Origin: Bacteriovoracaceae bacterium UBA6153
GTDB taxonomy: Bacteria > Bdellovibrionota > Bacteriovoracia > Bacteriovoracales > Bacteriovoracaceae
Length of the DNA: 64,000 nt
Direction of reading: 5' to 3'
Assembly: GCA_002428265.1 (NCBI GenBank)
Contig: DIUR01000003.1
Coordinates: 62,001-126,000 of the forward strand
The notes beneath the pieces are model-generated. The model was not told the DNA's origin, did no database searches, and worked only from the letters and a program-made list of their open reading frames with translations. The position numbers and the translations under genes were made by a program. Shown piece after piece: positions 44,541 to 52,634 of the stretch; the stretch's first letter is position 1, and each line of letters begins with the position of its first letter.

Positions 44541-44770
44541 GAAGCAAGCTCTAACAAATACTCAGGATCAATATCATATCCCGTCGGCCAGGTAACAATG
44601 CCATCAACAATTGTAACATTCTTAAAAGCATCATACGTTTTTAGTGGATCAATAACTGGCCCTGACTCTTCAAAGATAAAATTCATATCAATAATGCAGA
44701 CTCTATTGTCTTCAAAAGTGACAGTTATTTTAAAATCTAAATGGGGAATGACTTTTTTAGCTTTAATCAT
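44537..44770 (-). CDS. DUF2442 domain protein
   Basis: 77 aa. The whole chain is a DUF2442 domain: a short N-terminal strand (KKVIPHLDFKITVTFEDNRV), a central acidic turn, and the closing FKNVTIVDGIVTWPTGYDID with PEYLLE. It overlaps the DUF4160 gene by 8 bases, the arrangement usual for these two families. The pair is often found in accessory regions and has been suggested to be a toxin-antitoxin-like module; the biochemical role is unproven. Confidence 0.85.
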   Translation of the reverse strand: MIKAKKVIPHLDFKITVTFEDNRVCIIDMNFIFEESGPVIDPLKTYDAFKNVTIVDGIVTWPTGYDIDPEYLLELAS

Positions 44771-45035
44771 GGTCAGCTCCAGTTATTTTTTTAACTGGCT
44801 CCTTTCTCATAATTCTATCCCAGTTATCCATTAATTCCAAATGATGGTTAAGTCCCCATTCTTGAATTAGAGTAGCCGCTTTCTTTGGGAGATACCCGCT
44901 TAGGAGTTCTAAATTACGAATCGAGAATGAAGCATCGTATCCCTGATATTTTGCATGAAAATAAGGTTCTTTATGTTTGCCATGAGCATAATACATATAA
45001 ATTGTAATACCAAAAAAAGTTGAAACTTGAGGCAT
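44763..45035 (-). CDS. DUF4160 domain protein
   Basis: 90 aa from the ATG at 45035 (AAAGGA seven bases upstream; the longer frame from 45071 is unlikely). The family pattern MPQVSTFFGITIYMYY, EPYFHAKYQGYDASFSI, LLSGYLPKKAATLIQEWGL and NWDRI is complete, including the conserved His of the FHA motif. The C-terminus extends a little beyond the usual end (KEPVKKITGADHD). It is upstream of and coupled to DUF2442. Confidence 0.85.
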   Translation of the reverse strand: MPQVSTFFGITIYMYYAHGKHKEPYFHAKYQGYDASFSIRNLELLSGYLPKKAATLIQEWGLNHHLELMDNWDRIMRKEPVKKITGADHD

Positions 45036-45242
45036 GCCGTTTTCCTTTAGAGTTTTTACTTCTAAAGACAAGTTAGTAGGTGAATGAGTTGGAGCAGATA
45101 TCTGAAAATAAAAGGATTTTTAAATAACTTTCTCAATAGTTGATAAAAAATCTAATAAAAGTAATGATTGAGATATAATGTTGTAAATAGGTAAATACTT
45201 ACTTAATTCTTATGTAACTTGACTTGTGGAGCTTGAAGAAAG

Positions 45243-46145
45243 ATGCCATTTACCCTTGCTCATCCAGTTATTTTTTTACCTTTTAAAAGGCACGTCTCTT
45301 TTATTGTGTTGGTATCTCTGGTCATAGGAGCAATTGTACCAGACTTTAGCTACTGTTTTCCGCAATATCCCGGATTGAGTGCTCATACGGCAAAGGGACT
45401 TATTGTATATTGTCTTCCATGGGGCATTTCGATATTGGGCTTATTTGTATATCTTTATGAAACTTTAGTTTTTTCACTTCCCAACCCAGTAGGAATTGTT
45501 TTTTCAAAATATATAAATGAAGTCAATGGCCTGACTGTGAGGAAAGATTTATTAAGATTAGTTTTATGCTTAATTTTAGGATCAGCTTCACATATAGTTT
45601 GGGATTCTTTTACCCATGCGGGAGGTTGGTTTGTTCAAAAAATACCACTCTTGCAAACTTATCTAGGAAATTTTTTAGGAAAAAAATATTTTTTATATAA
45701 TTTGCTTCAACATTTATCATCATTAATTTTTTTCATTGTTCTGTATCTAAGTTGTAAGCTCTATCTAAGTGTTAAGGCGAGGGAGAAGCTTACATCAGTG
45801 AGAATATGGTATTGGTCAGCAATATTATTCTTATCTTTAGCATTGGGTACTGCCTGTGCGATTGTAAGAGCTGATAGTTTTTCAAAAATTTTATTTTATA
45901 CAATGATAAATTACATTTATATTTTCATAGGGTTTTCATTCGTGTCTCTTGCTCTTTTTCAAGCTGTCAGGAAAAAGTATAAGTTCTTATCAAAAGATAT
46001 TATAAAATATTCTTTTGCATGTTTTGTGTCTTGCTTCTTTTTTATGGGCCCTCTTCATATGGGCCCTCTTCATATGGCCTTACAAAAGGATAAAAGTAAA
46101 ATTGACTTAGGTCTAACAATAGAAAAATTGTTAGAGTCTTTTTGA
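45243..46145 (+). CDS. DUF4184 family integral membrane protein
   Basis: 300 aa. Begins MPFTLAHPVIFLPFKR and continues IGAIVPDFSYCFP, ASHIVWDSFTHAGGWFV, all DUF4184 signatures. The His/Asp residues in THAGG and the N-terminal HP recall metal-dependent membrane hydrolases of the YdjM/PA-phosphatase-like kind. Six or seven transmembrane helices. Near the C-terminus an exact 15-bp duplication repeats GPLHM twice (46044-46073). AT-rich, in the accessory region; a weak ribosome site. Confidence 0.8.
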   Translation: MPFTLAHPVIFLPFKRHVSFIVLVSLVIGAIVPDFSYCFPQYPGLSAHTAKGLIVYCLPWGISILGLFVYLYETLVFSLPNPVGIVFSKYINEVNGLTVRKDLLRLVLCLILGSASHIVWDSFTHAGGWFVQKIPLLQTYLGNFLGKKYFLYNLLQHLSSLIFFIVLYLSCKLYLSVKAREKLTSVRIWYWSAILFLSLALGTACAIVRADSFSKILFYTMINYIYIFIGFSFVSLALFQAVRKKYKFLSKDIIKYSFACFVSCFFFMGPLHMGPLHMALQKDKSKIDLGLTIEKLLESF

Positions 46146-46207
46146 AATTGTTTAGGAATCGAAGTTAAAAGAAGATAGTCGAATGGCGGTTGAAGTGAGG
46201 AGCTTAT

Positions 46208-46519
46208 ATTAAGATATTTAAAGCGATTGTAATATTTTTACTTTTGGTGCTTCCATTAGTTTTTATAATAATAACTTATTATTTAAATGATTCGAGAAAT
46301 TTATTAACCTCTGGCCTAATAAGAACTTTTTTATTGGAAGGTCTTGTGATTTATCTCTATTTTTATCCAGGAAGAGTAAATTTCTTTGGATCGATATTCA
46401 ATCAGAGTGCTAGTCATGAGATATCAAACCTGATGTTCAGTAAGTTTTTTTCTTGGGGAGCTCTCATTTTAAATTTTTTAATAGCATTCGTACTTTTTTA
46501 TGAGGTTTTGCAAAAGTGA
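46208..46519 (+). CDS. small membrane protein with probable AUU start
   Basis: 103 aa if started at the ATT at 46208-46210, which lies 5 bases after GAGGAG and gives IKIFKAIVIFLLLVLPLVF as a full first helix. A stop codon lies upstream and no ATG, GTG or TTG is in frame before the TTG at 46241 and GTG at 46244, both inside the helix and without ribosome sites. Three hydrophobic helices in all. Unknown family. If AUU is not used, the ORF is 91 aa from 46244. Confidence 0.45.
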   Translation: MKIFKAIVIFLLLVLPLVFIIITYYLNDSRNLLTSGLIRTFLLEGLVIYLYFYPGRVNFFGSIFNQSASHEISNLMFSKFFSWGALILNFLIAFVLFYEVLQK

Positions 46520-46620
46520 TTACTAGCTTCTTCTGTGGCAAAAGAGAATATTTATGTGGTGACAGTATTCCAAAAAAAGTTCCAATACACTTTTCTTGCT
46601 GCAAGCACTGGCGACACGAA

Positions 46621-47007
46621 CGGTGTGTTGGAACCTTGAGGTTTATTGAAGTTATTTATAGGGGAATCGATGTATAATGTTAAGTTAGCTTTAATTGCGT
46701 GCTGTGTATTGGTGTATGTGGCTAACTATTGGCTTAGAAAAGAAATAAATAAAATTGTAGCTAATGATGCTTACTATAAAGACGTATATAGAAATGGAGT
46801 AAAAGATTATAAAAAATTATACGATCTTATTAGAAAAAATCAATCAATAAGAAACTTAATTATTTGTTTTGGATACATGAGATTAATTTCTATTTAATGA
46901 TTATTTTATTTATTGCTGGAGTTACGGTGCTTGTAAAGACTTATTCCAAATAGTTATTACAAAAAGGTTTCTACAGTAACTAGAAAACTAAAGGTTCCAA
47001 CACACCG
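46621..47007. repeat. 387-bp unit bounded by perfect 17-bp inverted repeats
   Basis: CGGTGTGTTGGAACCTT (46621-46637) is the exact reverse complement of AAGGTTCCAACACACCG (46991-47007). A third, imperfect copy (GTTCCAATACAC, 46579-46590) faces the left arm across 30 bases. The interior holds one small membrane ORF. No transposase and no clear target duplication are visible. It could be a small non-autonomous element or cassette boundary. Confidence 0.6.
46670..46897 (+). CDS. small membrane-anchored ORF inside the inverted-repeat unit
   Basis: 75 aa from the ATG at 46670 (AGGGGA 4 bases upstream; a TTG at 46646 is an alternative). One N-terminal helix (VKLALIACCVLVYVANYW) and a charged Tyr/Lys-rich middle (YYKDVYRNGVKDYKKLYDLI). 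The end may be frameshifted: after the T-run near 46866, the next frame would give INFYLMIILFIAGVTVLV, a second helix, and ends at 46953. Downstream to 47187 (290 bases) I see only the right repeat and an AT-rich stem (AAGCGTTTTTC / GAAATCGCTT, about 47020-47052). Confidence 0.4.
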   Translation: MYNVKLALIACCVLVYVANYWLRKEINKIVANDAYYKDVYRNGVKDYKKLYDLIRKNQSIRNLIICFGYMRLISI

Positions 47008-47187
47008 ATCTGATTGCTAAGCGTTTTTCAAAATTAAATTAGAAATCGCTTTGTGTTAAGAAATTAAAATTAATTGAATGTTTTCTTGGCATAGACTCCT
47101 TAAATGGAAACCTATACCAAGAAAACCAATTCAAAGATCAAACGATAATTACTATCACTATTAGTGCTGCCCTCGAGTTCAAAAAAA

Positions 47188-48039
47188 CTACATCGCCCCC
47201 AACTTCTCACCATGAATTTCTTTTCCATAAGAACAGTTTTCATCATGAAGATCTTTTTTAGCCTCATCTATACTGCCTTTTTGTCTCGGGTCTTTAGGGC
47301 GCTCGTGAGAGTTAATATAGTAAGCGACATCCCAGGCTTCTTGATCAGATAATTTCATTCCCTGGCCTAAGGGCATGTTGGCCTTAATAAAACCAGCAGC
47401 GGTATTTATTCTGTGCATTCCTGCGCCCCAGTTAAATGAATTTTTACCCCATAGAGGAGGGAATACTGTTTTGCCATTTACGTATTGTCCATTGCCATCG
47501 CTTCCGTGACAGATCATGCAATTAGCTTGATAAACTTTTTCGCCTTCATCCCAAGATGGTTCACGTTTTGGCTTTTTTAGATCCAGGTAAACTCTTCCTG
47601 GAAGATTTTTTCCGACAGGTACGCCCGTAGACATCCAGTACATGTAAACAACAAGATTTTTCATGACCTCGCTTTCAGCTTCTGGGGCTTTTCCATTCAT
47701 GCTGTACATGAAACAGCCTTGCATTCTGTTTTCAATTGAATCTACTTTTTTAGTTTTTGCTCTGTATGCCGGATACATACCATAGGCACCCCATAGTGGA
47801 GCAGAGTTCACGAGTCTTCCAGCATCCAAATGGCAGTTCACACAGTTAAGAGTGTTGCCGACATAGGGTTTTGCATGGGTTTGAGTGTCCATAAAGACAT
47901 CGCGACCGGCCTTAACCATTTTTCCAAAATCATTATCAGGAATATCTTTTTCAAGAGGTGGCTGAAAATATTTTACAGTGGCAGCGTTGGCCAATGATGT
48001 GATGATAAGCAGTCCTAAAATTGCTAATAATTTTTTCAT
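47188..48039 (-). CDS. tsdA: dihaem cytochrome c, TsdA-like thiosulfate dehydrogenase
   Basis: 283 aa. TsdA joins two thiosulfates to tetrathionate in the periplasm. Signal peptide (MKKLLAILGLLIITSLANA), first haem site CVNCH in PYVGNTLNCVNCHLDAGR (the TsdA/SoxA-type context), then RMQGCFMYSMNGKAP, and second haem site CMICHGSDGNG. A downstream Met for axial ligation (MPLGQGMKLSD) is present. It begins at the base where the tsdB-like gene stops, so coupled. Assignment is by family pattern; the reverse reaction (tetrathionate reduction) is also possible in this family. Confidence 0.8.
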   Translation of the reverse strand: MKKLLAILGLLIITSLANAATVKYFQPPLEKDIPDNDFGKMVKAGRDVFMDTQTHAKPYVGNTLNCVNCHLDAGRLVNSAPLWGAYGMYPAYRAKTKKVDSIENRMQGCFMYSMNGKAPEAESEVMKNLVVYMYWMSTGVPVGKNLPGRVYLDLKKPKREPSWDEGEKVYQANCMICHGSDGNGQYVNGKTVFPPLWGKNSFNWGAGMHRINTAAGFIKANMPLGQGMKLSDQEAWDVAYYINSHERPKDPRQKGSIDEAKKDLHDENCSYGKEIHGEKLGAM

Positions 48040-48695
48040 TATTTAACTCCAGCAGTTTGAGTTGAAGATAAGCTGCTAATGTATTCGACTACAGCTTCAA
48101 TCTCTTTTGGAGTGAGCTTTAAGGCAATAGTTTTCATCAGCATCCCCGGATCGTTTTTTCTCGTTCCGGTCTTCCATGCTTGGAGCTCTTTTGTGAGGTA
48201 GATTTTCCCTTGATTGATAAGAGGTGGAAAGCTTTCTCCCACGCCAACAGCATTAGGGCCATGACAAGAAAAGCAGGCCGGCACATTTTTATTCCACAGG
48301 CCTCGTTCTGCAATCAAGCGACCTTGCTCAAATTTAACTTGTGAGGTGCTTTTTTCTGGTTTTGAAATCACCGGAAGGCTTGCATAGTAAGCAGCCACAC
48401 TTTTCATATCTTCATCTTTTAGTTCTTGGACTAAAGAGGTCATGACATCAGTAACTCGATTCTTGCCTTGAAAGTCTTTTAACTGTTTTACAATATAAGA
48501 TTCACTCATTCCCGCCAGATGAGGAAAGCCTTCTTCTTGCATCCCTTCACCGTTTTGCATGTGACAGGTCATGCAGGCCGGAGCACCTTGCTCGTTTCCG
48601 TCTGCCGCAATTTTTCTGCCAGCTTCAATTTGCGCAGTATCTGCAAATAAGTTTGAGCATACTAATAGCGAAAAAATTAAAAGCTGCTTGTGCAT
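48039..48695 (-). CDS. tsdB: dihaem cytochrome c4-like protein, TsdB-like
   Basis: 218 aa. Two class-I cytochrome domains after a signal peptide: CMTCHMQNGEG and CFSCHGPNAVG, each followed by a KQL-x-D-F-x-x-x-x-R / LQAWKTGTRKNDPG-type helix. A TsdB partner accepts electrons from TsdA and passes them to the terminal oxidase. It overlaps tsdA by one base and is transcribed first. Ordinary cytochrome c4 is the alternative. Confidence 0.75.
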   Translation of the reverse strand: MHKQLLIFSLLVCSNLFADTAQIEAGRKIAADGNEQGAPACMTCHMQNGEGMQEEGFPHLAGMSESYIVKQLKDFQGKNRVTDVMTSLVQELKDEDMKSVAAYYASLPVISKPEKSTSQVKFEQGRLIAERGLWNKNVPACFSCHGPNAVGVGESFPPLINQGKIYLTKELQAWKTGTRKNDPGMLMKTIALKLTPKEIEAVVEYISSLSSTQTAGVK

Positions 48696-48959
48696 AAAAT
48701 TCTCCAGCGTACCTGTTCTATTTTTATAACGACATATTAGTAAAAATGAGAGTGCTGAAAATGCACATCATTTAAACAAGGTCATAGCATATAGGTGAAA
48801 AATGTTTATAGCAAGAAAGGTGGAAAGTGGGGTTTTCAAAGGAGGCTTTAGGCTAAGAGAACTCAGATTAATTTTCCCCTAACTCAATAAATTTATCATC
48901 TATGTTATAATTTTATGAAGTAGAAAACTAATCTACACAGGTATTAATTAGACCAATTG

Positions 48960-49886
48960 ATGAATAAACATTTCTTAAAAAAGCTATTCTCTATTTTGGT
49001 TGGAACAAACATTGTCCTCTTCTTTATTATTTCACTCCAAGCTGAGAGCTTGCCAATTACTGCAAAGATTGAAGGAAATGCAAAAGGGCCAGTTTTGTTT
49101 TTTATCCATGGCTCTCCTGGATCAGCAGAATCTTTTTCAGATTACTTTCGTGATGAAGAGTTAAAGAAGAAAGCTCAGCTTGTCGCAATTGATAGACCTG
49201 GCTATGGAGAGTTTTCAAAAAAACTCTCAAAACTCTCAGTAGATGAGCAGGCCAAGCTCTTTACACAATATATAAAAACGAATTTTCCTAACAGAGAAGT
49301 GATTTTAGTTGGTCACTCTTATGGTGTGTCGGTTGCGGCCCAAATGGCCTCTGAAGCCGATGCTAATTATAAGTCAGTCGTTCTAATGTCACCCATTGCA
49401 GATCCAAAAGAAGTGAAAAAAGATAAGGTCATTAAGGCATTGAGGGCCATGAAACCGACTTATCCGGCCGTCGAAAAAATAGCGCCGAAAAAATATCAAC
49501 ATTTGTTAACGAGTCCCACTGAACTAGTTGGATTAGAAAAAGACTTGGAAACGATGTCTGATTCCTGGAGTAAAATTCGTTCAAAAATCATTCTTATTAA
49601 TGGCGATAAAGATAAACGCGTAAGTTACAGAAATATTCAGTTTATTAATGAGAAAGTGGATCAAGGAAATTTACCAGAGGTGAAAATCCTGGCCAACCAA
49701 GGCCACAGTATTCCTAAAAGTGGTAATCTTGAAGTGAGAGATATTTTTCTTAGAGAAGTGGGCACTGATGATAAAAATATTTCTTTGTCTTCTTCAAGAA
49801 AGACTGCAGTAAAGCTGATTCCTAAAAGCAGCGTTAAGAGATGTGAAACATTATTTGGGCAAATTTTTAAAACAGCAAGGCCTTAG
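48960..49886 (+). CDS. secreted alpha/beta hydrolase
   Basis: 308 aa from the ATG at 48960. N-terminal hydrophobic signal or anchor (NKHFLKKLFSILVGTNIVLF). Fold motifs: FFIHGSPGSAESF (oxyanion), DRPGYGEF, the nucleophile GHSYG in VLVGHSYGVSVAAQ-like context, the acid in INGDKDKRVSY, and the His in NQGHSIP. Substrate is unknown; small lipid or peptide esters are typical. No good ribosome site. The long secreted gene downstream starts 12 bases after the stop. Confidence 0.8.
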   Translation: MNKHFLKKLFSILVGTNIVLFFIISLQAESLPITAKIEGNAKGPVLFFIHGSPGSAESFSDYFRDEELKKKAQLVAIDRPGYGEFSKKLSKLSVDEQAKLFTQYIKTNFPNREVILVGHSYGVSVAAQMASEADANYKSVVLMSPIADPKEVKKDKVIKALRAMKPTYPAVEKIAPKKYQHLLTSPTELVGLEKDLETMSDSWSKIRSKIILINGDKDKRVSYRNIQFINEKVDQGNLPEVKILANQGHSIPKSGNLEVRDIFLREVGTDDKNISLSSSRKTAVKLIPKSSVKRCETLFGQIFKTARP

Positions 49887-49898
49887 TGGTCTAGGTGA

Positions 49899-51950
49899 GT
49901 GTTTATACTATTTTTGTTATTATCAACATTCATTAGTTTAACTTTTAGCTCTGAAGGCAAAGTCACGTCACCATATGAAGCGTGTAAAGACGTCGTTATC
50001 GTTTCCCGTGAAAAGTATTTAAAGAACAAGTCGCATTGGGATCAGTACGAGCAATCTTGCAGCACTAAAATTCAACTATCTGATGAAGCTGGCTTTACAT
50101 CACTAGATCCGCTGAAAGAAGGGGTTCAATACTTAGAATTTTCACAAAGAGTGGCAGAAAAAGTCATCGAGAATCTGGAAAAAAGCAGGAAGTATGCAGA
50201 GTGTAGTGCGAGCTGCTTTTCTGGAGCGAAGACTTGTTCCAATGAAGATAGTAATAAGAATAAAATCATTCAATGTGATCAGAGAAAAAAAGAAATTCAA
50301 AACTCGATGAAAGTCTACTCACGAAAAATTCGCATGGAGCTTGCACTAAGTCAGGATGCGCCAGGATTGATAAATGTTAATGTGGCCAATGTCATAAACT
50401 CTGATAAAAGCAAATTGATCAATACTAACCTGCGTGATTTTGAAGCAGCAATGCCAAATCCTTTAGGGAGAATGAATTTAACAGAACGTGAGGAAAAAGA
50501 AGCTTTAAGAAGAGTCAGTTATGAAAGAAAACAATTAGAGCAGGAATTTGTTGATAAAAAAATTAAGAATTATAATGAATGGATGTCTGTCAGGCTTATG
50601 CAAAACTTTGATAAGCATAAGGATAATTATCGTTCTTTGATTTATGAAGAAGCTCCAATCTTTGGAGTTATTGAGCGTCCTAAAACATTTGAAGAAGGAA
50701 GTGAGCCGGTTTGGGATGATGCCCAGATCGTTAATGCCTTTAAGAAGCTTTCCGATAATTCTAAAATTACACAACAAAAAGTGAATGCTAGCTTAGAAAA
50801 ATCGAAACTAGAGTTTTCTCGTTATAATGGAGAAGCTCTCGGTAAATGGATGGCATCTTTAATGTCGCCCGAAAAAGAACAAAACGATCTTTTGTTTTAT
50901 ATAGGCATGAAGAATCAAGTGGAAGAAGTTTTAAAGAATGATCCGTCTTCATGTGCTATTGCCACTTCTATGCAAGCGCGTCTTCATAGCAAAGAACTGC
51001 AAAATGCAGGAGTTACTTTTTCTGCGACTTTGTTTAGCTCAGGACTTTTAAAAGGTGCCAGTAGCCTCACAAGCAATGTCTTTCGAATTGGACGAGCGCT
51101 CTCTGGCGCCGAAGCCGCGGGACTAACCGGGATGGCCCTCGGAGCAACAAGCCTCGGAGAAAGTTTTAGTAGATATAACTCTGGGCTAGTGGAGGTTGCA
51201 ACTAAGAGTGGCCTTGACAAGGATCAAGAAGGTTCGGCCATTAGAGCAGCAGAGGATATTAGCAGTGCTCGAGACGGAGTTGTCATGGCCTTCGCATTTG
51301 CACCTCTAGATGCTATTGGAGGCTGGAGTGTCGGCAAGACACTGTACGGCTCACTTTATAAGCATATGGTTCGTGATATACCAGAAATGTCTAATTTAGT
51401 GAAGACCAATAAAATTACACCATCTGTTCGAGACCAGTTAGTTGATAAGTGGCTGGTAAAAAAAGTACAGGCCGCTTTTAAGGCGGGAAATCTTAGTGGT
51501 GCCGACAAAGCTGCAATAGAAAGCAAGGAAGCGAAAGATGCACTTGTTGCTTTAACCAATGAAATTGAAAAAGCAAATGCAGATTTTTTTAAAAATCCAA
51601 AAAATATAGATTTCTATTTAAAAACGGCAGCTACCATTGTTCGAAAAGATAGAAACGATTTATCAGATTTGGGTGGAAAAACAAAACACCTCTTACTTCA
51701 CTTTAATACAGAAGCTCTTGATGGGAGTTGGAATCCTAATGCCCAAAGCGGTCTCTTAAAAGTTTTTGATAATGCCATTGAAGAATTGCGTCTTTCAGCA
51801 AAAAATGATCCAGCGACATATGCAAAGTTTACAACAGATCCAAAGTCTCAAGAAAAAATCATCTTAAATGCTCTAAGGAAATCGGGGGCCAAAGAAGAAG
51901 ATACGAAAGAAATGTTGAGATGTGCTCTTCCGATTTTAAAAAAAAATTAA
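49899..51950 (+). CDS. large secreted protein with central hydrophobic Gly/Ala segment
   Basis: 683 aa from a GTG. Signal peptide FILFLLLSTFISLTFS. Mature region: Cys-rich stretch (YAECSASCFSGAKTCSNED), long charged helices, and a central Gly/Ala/Ser segment (GLTGMALGATSLGESFSRYN) flanked by amphipathic helices that might insert in a membrane. The C-terminal third is helical, ending RCALPILKKN. Architecture (Cys pairs, helices, hydrophobic middle) recalls exported proteins seen repeatedly in Bdellovibrionota-type genomes. No family recognised. The following 218 bases hold no gene, only a 6-bp stem (TGCGAT/ATCGCA at 51993-52007). Confidence 0.65.
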   Translation: MFILFLLLSTFISLTFSSEGKVTSPYEACKDVVIVSREKYLKNKSHWDQYEQSCSTKIQLSDEAGFTSLDPLKEGVQYLEFSQRVAEKVIENLEKSRKYAECSASCFSGAKTCSNEDSNKNKIIQCDQRKKEIQNSMKVYSRKIRMELALSQDAPGLINVNVANVINSDKSKLINTNLRDFEAAMPNPLGRMNLTEREEKEALRRVSYERKQLEQEFVDKKIKNYNEWMSVRLMQNFDKHKDNYRSLIYEEAPIFGVIERPKTFEEGSEPVWDDAQIVNAFKKLSDNSKITQQKVNASLEKSKLEFSRYNGEALGKWMASLMSPEKEQNDLLFYIGMKNQVEEVLKNDPSSCAIATSMQARLHSKELQNAGVTFSATLFSSGLLKGASSLTSNVFRIGRALSGAEAAGLTGMALGATSLGESFSRYNSGLVEVATKSGLDKDQEGSAIRAAEDISSARDGVVMAFAFAPLDAIGGWSVGKTLYGSLYKHMVRDIPEMSNLVKTNKITPSVRDQLVDKWLVKKVQAAFKAGNLSGADKAAIESKEAKDALVALTNEIEKANADFFKNPKNIDFYLKTAATIVRKDRNDLSDLGGKTKHLLLHFNTEALDGSWNPNAQSGLLKVFDNAIEELRLSAKNDPATYAKFTTDPKSQEKIILNALRKSGAKEEDTKEMLRCALPILKKN

Positions 51951-52168
51951 TTACAAATTTTTTGCTTATGGATGCTTTTCAGATTCGAATAATGCGATCT
52001 CATCGCACATATTAATGTCAGTTTCAAAGTAAAGCTCTCCAATAATAAGATATCCTTATCATTTATAACTTATCGATACTCTTACATCTAAGATGATATT
52101 AAACACATAGCTTGAATAAAGATATCTCTACCTCAATAATAGATCTATTCATATTTTAGGAGGTCTTC

Positions 52169-52555
52169 TTGAAATTATTAGCTCTTACTCTCACAACCTT
52201 ACTTTTTTCTTTCAACGTAATGGCAGAAACTCCAGAAAAACCTTATACAAAAGAGGCCTTTCAGGCTTCCCAAGAAAAAGGTGAAAAAATTATGCTCCAG
52301 GTTCACGCGAAATGGTGTCCGGTATGTAAAAATGAAGACAAGGTTTTTGAAAAATTGAAGAAAGAAGATTTCTTTAAGCATGTCACTTACTATCAGGCCG
52401 ACTGGGATAAAGAACTTGAATTAAGAAAAGAATTAAATGTGTCTAATCCTGGCACACTTATTATTTTCACAGGAAAAAAGGAAATGACCAGAAATTCAGG
52501 TATTCAAAATGAAGAGGAATTTAAACGATTTGCGACTACCTTCTTTGATAAGTAA
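52169..52555 (+). CDS. secreted thioredoxin-like protein
   Basis: 128 aa from a TTG with TAGGAGG five bases upstream, which fixes the start. Signal peptide KLLALTLTTLLFSFNVMA. Thioredoxin fold with active site HAKWCPVCKNE and a DWDKELELRKELNV helix, NPGTLIIF with the cis-Pro. The WCPVC dipeptide resembles DsbD-gamma / thioredoxin_7-type reductases. It probably acts on periplasmic disulfides alongside the TlpA protein at 11203. Confidence 0.8.
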   Translation: MKLLALTLTTLLFSFNVMAETPEKPYTKEAFQASQEKGEKIMLQVHAKWCPVCKNEDKVFEKLKKEDFFKHVTYYQADWDKELELRKELNVSNPGTLIIFTGKKEMTRNSGIQNEEEFKRFATTFFDK

Positions 52556-52603
52556 TTTCTCAACGAAATCCTAACAATACATAATCAAAATCCATGATAA
52601 GAA

Positions 52604-52630
52604 CCTCCTGTAAATTCAAAATACAGGAGG
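52604..52630 (+). promoter_or_regulatory. hairpin masking the Shine-Dalgarno of the gene at 52635
   Basis: CCTCCTGTA (52604-52612) pairs perfectly with TACAGGAGG (52622-52630) around a 9-base loop. The 3' arm is the ribosome site, four bases before the ATG, and the 5' arm is a full anti-SD. There is no T-tract, so it is not a terminator. Predicted to block translation until melted or bound. Confidence 0.7.
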
Positions 52631-52634
52631 CCCT

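Noticed and set aside
46579..47007. Integron attC-like site suggested by paired GTTCCAA/TTGGAAC motifs
   Set aside because: The core does not fit GTTRRRY/RYYYAAC, there is no integrase, and neighbouring ORFs are not arranged as cassettes with repeats at each end.
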